DNA from: Candidatus Bipolaricaulota bacterium
GTDB lineage: Bacteria; Bipolaricaulota; Bipolaricaulia; UBA7950; UBA9294
DNA length: 9,335 nucleotides
Reading direction: 5' to 3'
NCBI GenBank assembly: GCA_030612175.1
Contig: JAUWOJ010000040.1
Coordinates: 1-9,335, forward strand
In this document: in pieces, positions 1 to 5,957 of the stretch
Layout: each line of letters opens with the position of its first letter
Position numbering within the stretch: position 1 is the first letter of the stretch
The notes under the pieces: generated by a model
Told to the model about the DNA's origin: nothing
The model's database searches: none
The model's input: only the letters and a program-made list of their open reading frames with translations
Position numbers and translations under genes: made by a program

Positions 1-18
1 GGAAGATCATAAGAAATC

Positions 19-57
19 CCTCTCCCTCAATGAAGGGAGAGGTTGGGTGAGGGTGAG
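19..57. repeat. REP-like palindrome with GGGTGAGGG tail
   Basis: A perfect 9-base inverted repeat, CCTCTCCCT (19-27) and AGGGAGAGG (34-42), encloses the 6-base loop CAATGA. A purine-rich tail, TGGGTGAGGGTGAG, follows at 44-57. Pyrimidine-stem hairpins with a GGGTGAGGG-type flank occur as dispersed intergenic repeats in many bacterial genomes, so a repetitive extragenic palindrome is the likeliest reading. Read on the minus strand, the hairpin lies downstream of the small gene at 184-357 and is followed by GATTTCTTAT. That run is only partly T-rich, so a role as its transcription terminator is possible but weak. Confidence 0.55.
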
Positions 58-60
58 TAA

Positions 61-183
61 TCAGTTTTCAGTTCGCCCTTCCTTGCTTAACCAATTGAAC
101 GAATCAGACCAATCGAACCAACTATTCAACCAATCAACTGGCTTTTCACCCACCACCCACCACTTACCACTCACCGCCTTTGA
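61..183. repeat. Low-complexity spacer of degenerate CCAAT and CACC repeats
   Basis: No gene is visible here. The stretch has two degenerate repeat blocks. The first (about 88-140) carries CCAAT at 91, 109 and 130 in related contexts (CCAATTGAAC, CCAATCGAAC, CCAATCAAC). The second (about 146-177) is built from CACC and CCACC units. On the minus strand the second block reads as closely spaced GG and GGG runs, lying 10-40 bases past the stop codon of the small gene. Slippage-derived filler is the simplest explanation. A two-tier G-quadruplex in a transcript end is possible but untested. Confidence 0.45.
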
Positions 184-357
184 TTAACCCTTGAAACAAC
201 CCAGCTGGCAGTGCGAAATCCTGATTCCGAGTTGCGTTGCCAACTGGCCGATAACCAAGGGTTCTGTCTGGTACTCGTCGGCAATGCGAAATGCCTGGGC
301 ACACTGAAGCTTACCATCAACCAATGCCGCGCGGATCGCTTCTTCTATCTTATCCAT
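184..357 (-). CDS. Small conserved protein, 57 residues, HCQLGCF C-terminus
   Basis: A complete short reading frame on the minus strand runs from ATG at 357 to TAA at 184. A strong ribosome binding site, AAAGGAGA, sits about 7 bases upstream of the start. The protein is a mostly helical 57-mer. It has an acidic N-terminus (MDKIEEAIRAAL), a middle containing LQCAQAFRIADEY, and a C-terminal segment ending in GIRISHCQLGCFKG. Its three cysteines are at positions 19, 50 and 54. From memory it matches a family of very short uncharacterised bacterial proteins in which the layout DGKLxCAxAFxIAxE ... LGIxIxxCQLGCF is conserved. I know no assigned function. The Cys-x3-Cys end with a nearby His could bind metal or act in redox chemistry, but that is inference. 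It is transcribed away from the DUF401 gene and is easily missed because of its length. Confidence 0.72.
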   Translation of the reverse strand: MDKIEEAIRAALVDGKLQCAQAFRIADEYQTEPLVIGQLATQLGIRISHCQLGCFKG

Positions 358-363
358 AGTCTT

Positions 364-371
364 CTCCTTTT
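364..371 (-). promoter_or_regulatory. Ribosome binding site of the 57-residue gene
   Basis: The minus strand reads AAAAGGAGAAG just before the ATG at 357, a near-ideal Shine-Dalgarno with normal spacing. It is the main evidence that this short minus-strand frame is translated, rather than the overlapping plus-strand frames. Confidence 0.6.
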
Positions 372-376
372 TGCTG

Positions 377-409
377 ATGACCCGGTCATTCTACCACGCG
401 GCGGGTCAA
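377..409. promoter_or_regulatory. Possible operator: 13-base palindrome plus a repeated half-site
   Basis: ATGACC-C-GGTCAT at 377-389 is a perfect inverted repeat around one central base. A further half-site, GGTCAA, at 404-409 repeats GGTCAT (384-389) exactly 20 bases downstream, close to two helical turns. A minus-strand TAGAAT hexamer, a plausible -10 element, lies between them at 388-393. The cluster lies immediately upstream of the ribosome binding site of the minus-strand small gene, where a repressor site would be expected. No convincing -35 is seen at 16-18 bases, so the promoter is uncertain. Calling it an operator is inference from symmetry and position. Confidence 0.3.
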
Positions 410-536
410 TTGCGCACAGAGCCTGGTATTCACGTGGCGAGCTTCATATTGAAAACTGTGTGTATGCTGGCGCTGGAATTGGGAATGAGATTCTTGTATT
501 CTTCCTACAATGCCAAAATCATAAGGAAGGAAACAA

Positions 537-1724
537 ATGCTTGCCTGGACGGGATTTTCTCTCGCTATCCTTTCACTCATCTGTCTATCGAGATACAACC
601 TTGCCCTAGGAATGACTGTTGCCGCGGTGACGCTTGCCGCATTCACCCTCTCTCTTGCGGAGTTAGGGCAGGCTCTCCTTGCTACGTTTACCGATCCTTC
701 TGTCCTTTTACTGGCAGGCGTGGTTGGCTTGATTCCTATGATTGGAGGAGCGCTCGAAGTCTCCGGACAGATGGATCGTCTTGTAGGAAATATGCGAATT
801 GGCCGCAAGCCGTTCCTTGCGGTTTCTCCCGCCATCTTAGGAATGCTCCCTATGCCGGGAGGCGCCCTCTTGTCCGCTCCGCTTGTGGAGGGTGGGGCAG
901 GCGCTGATACTCCAGCAGACACCAAGGCGGCAGTGAATATATGGTTTCGGCACGCCCTCCTGCTTGTCTATCCATTGGGGCCAGCATTAATTGTCTCCGC
1001 CAAGATCGCCAGGCTCGATGTGTATCAGGTGATTATCTTTCTCGCCCCTGCATTTCTGCTGATGTCCGCGCTTGGTTATCTACTACTCTTGCGCTCTGTC
1101 GATGGAAAGATTAGATACAAGGGACGTTTTTCGCTTTGTGGAGTAGTAACTCCTTTGCTGATCATTCTTGTTGCGCCAGGGCTTGACTTTGCGGCAAAGC
1201 GAGCATTCCACCTTCCCTATCCGGAGATAGGCGTCGCACTGGGTGTAACAGCGAGTTTTGTGCTAGCAGTCGCTGTTGGTCGACTGAAGGCAGCCGATAT
1301 TAGGAGAGTGTGGCAGAAGATGCGGCCATGGAAGTTCTCGCTGATTATCTTCGCTATGTTCATATTTTTGAATGTCTTTAACCTTTCCGGCATTCCGGAA
1401 GCACTTGCCAATATCAACCTTTTGCCCGTGATGTTGTGCGTGGTCGTTGCATTCATATTGGGCATGGTTACCGGCCGCATCCAGACAGCGGCGTCAATAA
1501 TCATTCCAATCTTTCTCTACAGGTATGGTACGATGTCTAGCGCTGTATTTGCCGTGACCTACTTCGCCATCTTTCTTGGCTATATTATTACCCCAGTTCA
1601 CCCATGTGTGTCTATTTCAGTTGGGTACTTCTCCACGTCAATGGCAGCTCTGCTAAAAAGATTGTCTGTCCCCGTTGCAATCGCGGTGCTTGTCAATCTA
1701 GGCATCGCGTTTCTTATCATCTAG
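537..1724 (+). CDS. DUF401 family integral membrane protein, probable ion or organic-acid transporter
   Basis: This is a 395-residue, strongly hydrophobic protein with about ten predicted membrane segments and only short charged loops (for example RIGRK near 87-91 and KAADIRRVWQKMRPWK near 251-266). Two family-type signatures are visible: MLPMPGGALLSAP at 103-115 and a C-terminal GYIITPVHPC at 348-357, matching the DUF401 pattern of G-Y-[IL]-x-[ST]-P-V-H. Length fits the family (about 390-400). DUF401 proteins belong to the broad ion-transporter-like superfamily, but no substrate is established that I know of. The ATG start is supported by AAGGAAGG at 523-530, six bases upstream. It is followed by a 161-base gap and appears monocistronic, diverging from the 57-residue gene. 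Family assignment is confident; transport function is inferred. Confidence 0.85.
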   Translation: MLAWTGFSLAILSLICLSRYNLALGMTVAAVTLAAFTLSLAELGQALLATFTDPSVLLLAGVVGLIPMIGGALEVSGQMDRLVGNMRIGRKPFLAVSPAILGMLPMPGGALLSAPLVEGGAGADTPADTKAAVNIWFRHALLLVYPLGPALIVSAKIARLDVYQVIIFLAPAFLLMSALGYLLLLRSVDGKIRYKGRFSLCGVVTPLLIILVAPGLDFAAKRAFHLPYPEIGVALGVTASFVLAVAVGRLKAADIRRVWQKMRPWKFSLIIFAMFIFLNVFNLSGIPEALANINLLPVMLCVVVAFILGMVTGRIQTAASIIIPIFLYRYGTMSSAVFAVTYFAIFLGYIITPVHPCVSISVGYFSTSMAALLKRLSVPVAIAVLVNLGIAFLII

Positions 1725-1885
1725 AGAAGTCTTTCTGGTAGGGACATGTTACTGAGATCAGCTTACCTTCTAGGAGCGCCGTGCTACTTCCATATTCCAG
1801 CAAAGAGTCCTGAGGGTGACCAATGTCTGGCTTTTTAGTCAGACTTTCCTTCCACCCCTGAGGTGTCGTTTCCTAAGATCAGTAC
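1725..1885. other. Intergenic region with weak paired elements and a short direct repeat
   Basis: No gene is seen in these 161 bases. Visible elements are a small hairpin, GTCTG (1825-1829) with CAGAC (1840-1844), closing a 10-base loop, and an outer pairing of GGGTG (1813-1817) with CACCC (1853-1857). Together they could form a nested leader structure. CCTGAGG occurs at 1809 and again at 1857. The loop, not the 3' flank, holds the T-run, so this is not a convincing intrinsic terminator. It matches no riboswitch class that I recognise. Confidence 0.3.
1874..1879 (+). promoter_or_regulatory. Possible -10 element of a leaderless promoter
   Basis: TAAGAT ends six bases before the ATG at 1886 and no Shine-Dalgarno lies at normal distance; the nearest purine run, TGAGGTG, is about 21 bases upstream. 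A -10 this close would place the transcript start at or next to the start codon, as in leaderless mRNAs. No clear -35 is seen. Match to TATAAT is four of six, so this is a weak call. Confidence 0.22.
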
Positions 1886-3100
1886 ATGAACAAAATTAAA
1901 GTAATTACATTTGGATCTAGCCTACATAGCCAAAAAGAGCAATTACAGCTTAAAGAGCGCTTCTTCTCTGAGATTGAGTCGGCCGGTGATCTCTCCATAG
2001 AAGAAGTGCGTGCTCCATCGGTGGAAGGGGTTGTCGCTGTTGTCGTGTTGACAGGTGGGGTAGAGCGAGAAGCGCTAAAGCTTATTTCGCTGCTTCCTTC
2101 TCCAGTACTGCTGATCGCTTATTCTGGTCACAACGCACTTCCGGCTTCCTTAGAGATCCTTGCGCGCATTCGCCAGGATGGCGGAGAAGGTCGTATCCTA
2201 TTTGGCTCGCCACAGGAAATAGCTACAGGGCTTTGCCGTGAGCTGCGAGTTACTTCCGCGTGGGAAGCGTTGCGCTTTGCCCGTGTTGGGTTGATCGGAG
2301 ATCCATCGGATTGGTTGGTGGCAAGCAATGTCGAACCTGCTTTTCTCAAGGGCAGAATGGGAATAGACCTGGTGAGAATAGAGATCGATGAATTGCTCGA
2401 GAAGATTTCTTCTGTTTCTCCATCAAGAAAAGAGATCTCCCAATTGGTCAAACAGACACGGAAGGTAAGAGAACCAAGCAAAGATGAGCTACGTGGCGCT
2501 GTTGCTATTTACGCGGGCTTGCGGGCATTGGTGGAAGAGCATAGGCTCACGGCATGTAGCATCCGTTGTTTCGATCTGATCGCTTCACTGCGCAACACAG
2601 CTTGTTACGCGCTCTCGCGGCTTAACTCCGAACATATCCCCGCCGGCTGCGAGGGCGATCTCCAGGCGCTGTTCTCGCTTTACCTTGGTTATCTGATTAG
2701 TGAAGCAAGCGCGTTTATGGGAAATATTTCCTTGATCGACAGCGCACACAGAAGGATAACCCTTGCGCATTGCGCCTGTCCACTCTCACTGGCTTCGAGC
2801 TACATCCTTCGCAGCCATTTCGAGTCTGGTATCGGGGTAGGAATCGCGGCACACATCCCAGAGGAGCCGTGTACTCTGTTTCGGTTAGGCGGAGCGCGGC
2901 TGAATAAGCTATTCGTTCGTGAAGGAAGAATCCAGAACGCGCCCGTAAGGGAGGATTTGTGTCGTACACAAGTCACGGTGTCAATCTCCGAGCCAATCGA
3001 CCAGCTTCTGAGAGCGCCATTGGGTAATCATCATATTCTCATACTTGGGCACCATCGTGAGGTTATCGAGGGTTTGTTTGACCGATTTCTACGCGCCTAA
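1886..3100 (+). CDS. L-fucose/L-arabinose isomerase-like protein, substrate unknown
   Basis: This 404-residue soluble protein resembles the compact FucI/AraA-like superfamily (COG2407 type). An N-terminal Rossmann-like part includes VVAVVVLTGGVE (49-60) and VLLIAYSGHNALP (74-86). The second half carries the family signatures: CEGD at 255-258, AFMGN at 276-280, D285, and AHCACPL at 294-300. It continues with HFESGIGVGI at 311-320 and a histidine-rich GNHHILILGHH at 380-390. By analogy with E. coli FucI, which uses a Glu, an Asp and a His at its metal site, E256, D285 and one of H382/H383 are plausible ligands. That mapping is inference. It is shorter than true FucI (about 590 residues) and AraA (about 500), as expected for the uncharacterised branch. 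No sugar kinase, aldolase or transporter flanks it, so a sugar substrate cannot be assumed. No ribosome binding site is evident before the ATG, and the start could be leaderless. Confidence 0.8.
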   Translation: MNKIKVITFGSSLHSQKEQLQLKERFFSEIESAGDLSIEEVRAPSVEGVVAVVVLTGGVEREALKLISLLPSPVLLIAYSGHNALPASLEILARIRQDGGEGRILFGSPQEIATGLCRELRVTSAWEALRFARVGLIGDPSDWLVASNVEPAFLKGRMGIDLVRIEIDELLEKISSVSPSRKEISQLVKQTRKVREPSKDELRGAVAIYAGLRALVEEHRLTACSIRCFDLIASLRNTACYALSRLNSEHIPAGCEGDLQALFSLYLGYLISEASAFMGNISLIDSAHRRITLAHCACPLSLASSYILRSHFESGIGVGIAAHIPEEPCTLFRLGGARLNKLFVREGRIQNAPVREDLCRTQVTVSISEPIDQLLRAPLGNHHILILGHHREVIEGLFDRFLRA

Positions 3101-3102
3101 GC

Positions 3103-3131
3103 TTGTCTCTAGCCTCCCAGTCTAATACCAT
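3103..3131 (+). promoter_or_regulatory. Weak promoter candidate upstream of the DUF3467 gene
   Basis: TTGTCT (3103-3108) and TACCAT (3126-3131) are separated by 17 bases and match four of six positions of each sigma-70 hexamer. They lie in the short gap after the isomerase-like gene. They could start a DUF3467-kinase-regulator transcript, although read-through from upstream is equally possible. Confidence 0.25.
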
Positions 3132-3141
3132 CTCTACATAC

Positions 3142-3148
3142 GGAGGTG
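3142..3148 (+). promoter_or_regulatory. Ribosome binding site that fixes the DUF3467 start
   Basis: GGAGGTG sits eight bases before the ATG at 3157 and lies inside the longer TTG-initiated frame. It decides the start in favour of the 92-residue product. Confidence 0.65.
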
Positions 3149-3156
3149 TACAGGGT

Positions 3157-3435
3157 ATGGCGGATCGTCAGATGCGAATTACAGCAGATAACGAAGCTCG
3201 GCGGGGTTCCTATTCGAACCTTGCTTTAATGTCTCATCGCAAAGAAGAATTCGTGATAGATTTCTTGTTTCTTGATCCTCAGATTCAAACATCCGGGGCC
3301 GATCAAGCGCTTCTTACTTCGCGAGTTATCCTTAATCCTGGTCACATGAAGCGGCTTTATCAAGCAGCGGGAGAAAACATTCAAAAATACGAGAAAAACT
3401 TTGGGAAGATCGTCCTTCCCCCTACTCTAGGGTAA
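3157..3435 (+). CDS. DUF3467 family small protein
   Basis: A 92-residue protein beginning MADRQMRITADNE and ending KIVLPPTLG. It shows the DUF3467 layout: a YSNLALMSHRKEEFVIDFLF strand block (residues 19-38), then SRVILNPGHMKRLYQAAGEN (55-74) and a charged helical tail KYEKNFG. A longer frame opens with TTG at 3103, but the ATG at 3157 is preferred. It has GGAGGTG at 3142-3148 with eight bases of spacing, and the protein then starts right at the family domain. DUF3467 proteins are widespread and of unknown function; members I recall have a similar length of about 100. The gene lies 17 bases upstream of the sensor kinase and is probably co-transcribed with it, suggesting but not proving a link to that signalling system. 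Confidence 0.82.
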   Translation: MADRQMRITADNEARRGSYSNLALMSHRKEEFVIDFLFLDPQIQTSGADQALLTSRVILNPGHMKRLYQAAGENIQKYEKNFGKIVLPPTLG

Positions 3436-3452
3436 GGTCCCTGAAGCAGAAG

Positions 3453-4712
3453 ATGGGATTCTTCGGGGAAATGGAAGTAAAACGCTTACCTGAATTGAAA
3501 GCGATCATTCTGCGCACAATCCTTGCGCGCAGAATAACCCTTGGGCTATTTGCTGTTATTGCTCTTGTTGTAAAGCTTACAAGCAATATTAGCTATCTCA
3601 ACCCCCTGTTTTACTCACCTCTTGTCTGGTTTCTGATAACTTTTCCGTTTCAGTACCTGGTGCAGAGACAAAAGAGGGAACGAGCGCTCAATTGGGTACA
3701 CGCGGGGTTTTTTGTCGCGGAGATAATCATAATCTCCTTCTTTGTTCATCTAATGGGCGGAAGTGAGTGGATCGGAATAAGCTTTTACATGTTTACGGTG
3801 ATCTACGCCAACTTCTTCCTCCCTCCGTCACAGGGATACCTTATTACGGGCCTTGTTATTGTCCTCTATTCTCTGCTGGTTCTTCTTGAATACATGGGAG
3901 CAATTCCTCACCGATCTCTATTTGCCATAGTCGGAGAACCGTACCGTAGCCTTTCTTATAACTTGACAACAATTCTTGCCGGAGCCCTTGGCATTTACGC
4001 CACGCTCGCTTACACCGTTCGATCCTTTACTAGGATCTATGCCAACAAGAACCGTGCTTTGGCCGATAGAGAGCTCCAACTTGCCAATCTGTCGAAACAG
4101 TTGCTCAGCGCGCAAGAGGAGGAGCGACGACGGATTGCACGCCAATTACACGACAAGCTTGGTCAGTCCTTAGCCGCAATCAAGCTCCATCTTGCCAGTT
4201 TGCGCGCGTATCTTCCCGAGGAAAGAGAAGAAGAGATCGCTCAGATTATTGACCAGGCAATAACAGAGACTCGCACACTTGCCTACTCGATTCGACCCCC
4301 GCTGCTCGATGATCTCGGACTTGCCCCGTCGTTACGGCGGCTAGCAGAGATGACCGAAACGGCAAGCTCATTGCAGGTAAGTCTGCATATACGGGAAAAA
4401 CCCCGTCTGCCGGAAGAAATCGAGAGCCTGCTCTTTAGCGCGGTTCAAGAGGCGATCGAGAATGTGCGGAAACATGCCCATGCCAAGCATGTTGACGTAA
4501 GGCTTCGCCATGAGACAGGAAAGATTGTTCTGTCGGTAAAGGATGATGGAATTGGTTTTCGTCCTCAAGATCCGCAAGGGCTGGGACTGCAAGGACTCTG
4601 CGAGCGAGTGAAACTAGTTGGTGGGCAAGTGCTGATTAGTTCTACGCCGGGGAACGGATCACAGGTCACAGTGGAGGTTCCTCATGAAACAGATTCGCGT
4701 AGCCATAGCTGA
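3453..4712 (+). CDS. Membrane sensor histidine kinase, NarX/LiaS/DesK-like (HisKA_3 plus HATPase_c)
   Basis: A 419-residue sensor kinase. Residues 25-190 hold about six hydrophobic segments (near 28-43, 52-71, 82-101, 108-124, 130-147 and 168-190) with very short loops. Signal sensing is therefore probably within the membrane rather than by a large extracellular domain. A coiled linker (198-225) leads to the HisKA_3 H-box RRRIARQLHDKLGQSLAAIK, with H233 as the expected phospho-acceptor. The ATPase domain shows the N-box QEAIENVRKHA (332-342, N337), DDGIGF (364-369) and GLGLQGLCERV (376-386). All catalytic boxes look intact. Its last 29 bases overlap the downstream regulator, so the two are translationally linked cognates. 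The ATG at 3453 lacks a strong ribosome binding site; an in-frame ATG at 3471 is an alternative that would trim six residues. The physical signal is unknown. Confidence 0.9.
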   Translation: MGFFGEMEVKRLPELKAIILRTILARRITLGLFAVIALVVKLTSNISYLNPLFYSPLVWFLITFPFQYLVQRQKRERALNWVHAGFFVAEIIIISFFVHLMGGSEWIGISFYMFTVIYANFFLPPSQGYLITGLVIVLYSLLVLLEYMGAIPHRSLFAIVGEPYRSLSYNLTTILAGALGIYATLAYTVRSFTRIYANKNRALADRELQLANLSKQLLSAQEEERRRIARQLHDKLGQSLAAIKLHLASLRAYLPEEREEEIAQIIDQAITETRTLAYSIRPPLLDDLGLAPSLRRLAEMTETASSLQVSLHIREKPRLPEEIESLLFSAVQEAIENVRKHAHAKHVDVRLRHETGKIVLSVKDDGIGFRPQDPQGLGLQGLCERVKLVGGQVLISSTPGNGSQVTVEVPHETDSRSHS

Positions 4713-5271
4713 TGACCATGCGCTCGTTCGTGAGGGACTCGTTCGACTTCTATCTTCTTATCCCGCGATTGAGGTAGTGGGAACCGCAAAGGACGGCGCT
4801 GCCGCGATTGAGCTCGCGAAGGATGAGCAACCAGAAGTCTTTCTCCTGGATATGGCTATGCCTCAATTGAATGGCCTCGCCGCCATCCCTTATGTAAAGA
4901 CGGTCTCGCCAAAGACGCGCATCCTTATCCTTTCCATGTATGATGAGGCAGAGTATGCACGGGCCGCGCTGGAAAAAGGCGCGGCAGGTCTTGTTTCCAA
5001 GACGATCTCGGCAGATGATCTTTATGCTGCTATTGTTGACGTTGCCCAAGGAAAGTGCCTCTCAGTAAAGAAGCCGCTTACCGCCCGCGAGCGGGAAGTT
5101 GTTGCCTTGCTTGCGGACGGAAAGACGACTGACCAAATTGGCTCTAGCCTAGGGATAAGCACGAAAACGGTTGGGCACCATTGCCAGCGAGCGATGGAGA
5201 AACTTGACATTCATACCCGCGCGGGGCTTATTTCTTACGCGGGGCGGACAGGCCTGAATCGTGACAGTTGA
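4684..5271 (+). CDS. NarL/FixJ-type response regulator (receiver plus LuxR HTH), first of two
   Basis: This 195-residue regulator is the likely partner of the kinase it overlaps. The receiver (1-120) has the acidic pair D10-D11, phospho-acceptor D56 in LLDMAMP, S84 at the switch Thr/Ser position and K106. A linker leads to a LuxR-type helix-turn-helix (about 132-190) with the usual LTAREREVVALLADGKT opening. Its recognition segment, STKTVGHHCQRAMEKL, departs somewhat from the common TVKxHxxxIxxKL pattern. It should dimerise and bind DNA when phosphorylated. GGAGG at 4673-4677, six bases upstream of the ATG and inside the kinase gene, supports the start. The target genes are not known; the adjacent operon at 5322 onward is an obvious candidate. 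Confidence 0.92.
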   Translation: MKQIRVAIADDHALVREGLVRLLSSYPAIEVVGTAKDGAAAIELAKDEQPEVFLLDMAMPQLNGLAAIPYVKTVSPKTRILILSMYDEAEYARAALEKGAAGLVSKTISADDLYAAIVDVAQGKCLSVKKPLTAREREVVALLADGKTTDQIGSSLGISTKTVGHHCQRAMEKLDIHTRAGLISYAGRTGLNRDS

Positions 5272-5307
5272 TACATTTACCCTATTCCCGTCCGTCTTTG
5301 TTTGAGG

Positions 5308-5313
5308 TAGAAT
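5308..5313 (+). promoter_or_regulatory. Possible -10 element before the second regulator
   Basis: TAGAAT ends eight bases before the ATG at 5322 and overlaps the GAGGT run (5304-5308), the only Shine-Dalgarno-like sequence, which is 13 bases from the ATG. A promoter in this 50-base gap would separate the regulator-isoprenoid operon from the kinase operon. No good -35 is visible, so read-through from upstream remains likely. Confidence 0.25.
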
Positions 5314-5321
5314 AGTTTGGC

Positions 5322-5957
5322 ATGAATAGAATCCGGGTGGTACTAGGAGATGATCATAACCTTGTTCGTCAAGGGATCAGGGCTCTTCTTGCTCTGTCTC
5401 ATATCTGTGTTGTAGCGGAGGCGAAAGATGGTCGTGAGCTTGTCAAACAGGTCAAAGAGCTGGCGCCAGAGATAGCGCTGGTTGACATTTCTCTACCCTT
5501 ACTGAATGGCATTGAGGTGGCACGCAAGATGAGGCGCGTTGCGCCAGGAACAAGAGTAATCTTCCTTACCATGTATCAGGATAAGGGATATGTTACCCAG
5601 GCTCGCGAGGTTGGAGCGTGGGGATATGTGCTGAAAGAGGAAGCCCCGGAACGATTAATAACAACAATAGAGGCGGTAGCGAATGGGAGGCATTGCTTTC
5701 CCTCGGAACTGGCAGGTGAAACTGTCAGAATAGAGGGGGAAAAGCTTGGCCCACGCGAACGGGAAGTGTTGCAGTTGATCGCGGAAGGGAAAAGAAATAA
5801 GGATATTGCAGGAATCATGACCCGTAGCTTGCACACGGTTCGAAACCATCGAGCACATATCATGAGAAAACTTGGCGTACACACAGCGGCTGGGCTTGTA
5901 CAAGCAGCGAACGAGATGGGGCTCGTGCGGCTGGAAGCGTTGAGGGACAAGTCATGA
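5322..5957 (+). CDS. NarL/FixJ-type response regulator, second copy, heading the isoprenoid operon
   Basis: A 211-residue regulator of the same architecture as its upstream neighbour but clearly diverged from it, so not a recent tandem copy. Receiver landmarks are GDDH (9-12), D55 in ALVDISLP, T83 in FLTMY and K105. The LuxR-type helix-turn-helix begins near LGPREREVLQLIAEGKRNKD and contains the more standard recognition helix HTVRNHRAHIMRKLGVHT. All phosphorylation residues are present. Its stop overlaps the polyprenyl synthase start by four bases (ATGA), so it is translated with the isoprenoid genes. That placement suggests it controls, or autoregulates together with, the lipid pathway. No second kinase is present, so the single kinase at 3453-4712 may phosphorylate both regulators; this is inference. 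Confidence 0.92.
   Translation: MNRIRVVLGDDHNLVRQGIRALLALSHICVVAEAKDGRELVKQVKELAPEIALVDISLPLLNGIEVARKMRRVAPGTRVIFLTMYQDKGYVTQAREVGAWGYVLKEEAPERLITTIEAVANGRHCFPSELAGETVRIEGEKLGPREREVLQLIAEGKRNKDIAGIMTRSLHTVRNHRAHIMRKLGVHTAAGLVQAANEMGLVRLEALRDKS

Noticed and set aside
1..180. CRISPR-like array suggested by recurring CCAAT and CACC units
   Set aside because: Units are short, degenerate and irregularly spaced (18 and 21 bases), with no conserved repeat-spacer alternation and no cas genes.
211..609. Plus-strand frame of 132 residues upstream of and overlapping the DUF401 gene
   Set aside because: It lies antisense to the small minus-strand gene, which has a strong ribosome binding site and a familiar C-terminus. 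This frame has no start signal, no recognisable domain, and runs into the DUF401 gene in another frame.
386..925. Minus-strand frame of 179 residues across the divergent region and the start of DUF401
   Set aside because: It is antisense to a confidently assigned membrane protein, is rich in Arg/Pro/Ser as shadow frames are, and has no family resemblance.
1825..1850. Hairpin GTCTG...CAGAC as a transcription terminator of the DUF401 gene
   Set aside because: The stem is only five base pairs and the T-run is in the loop, not after the stem. It also lies 100 bases past the stop codon.
3103..3156. TTG-initiated extension of the DUF3467 gene by 18 residues
   Set aside because: No ribosome binding site precedes the TTG, whereas GGAGGTG lies inside the extension at the right distance from the ATG at 3157, where the family domain starts.
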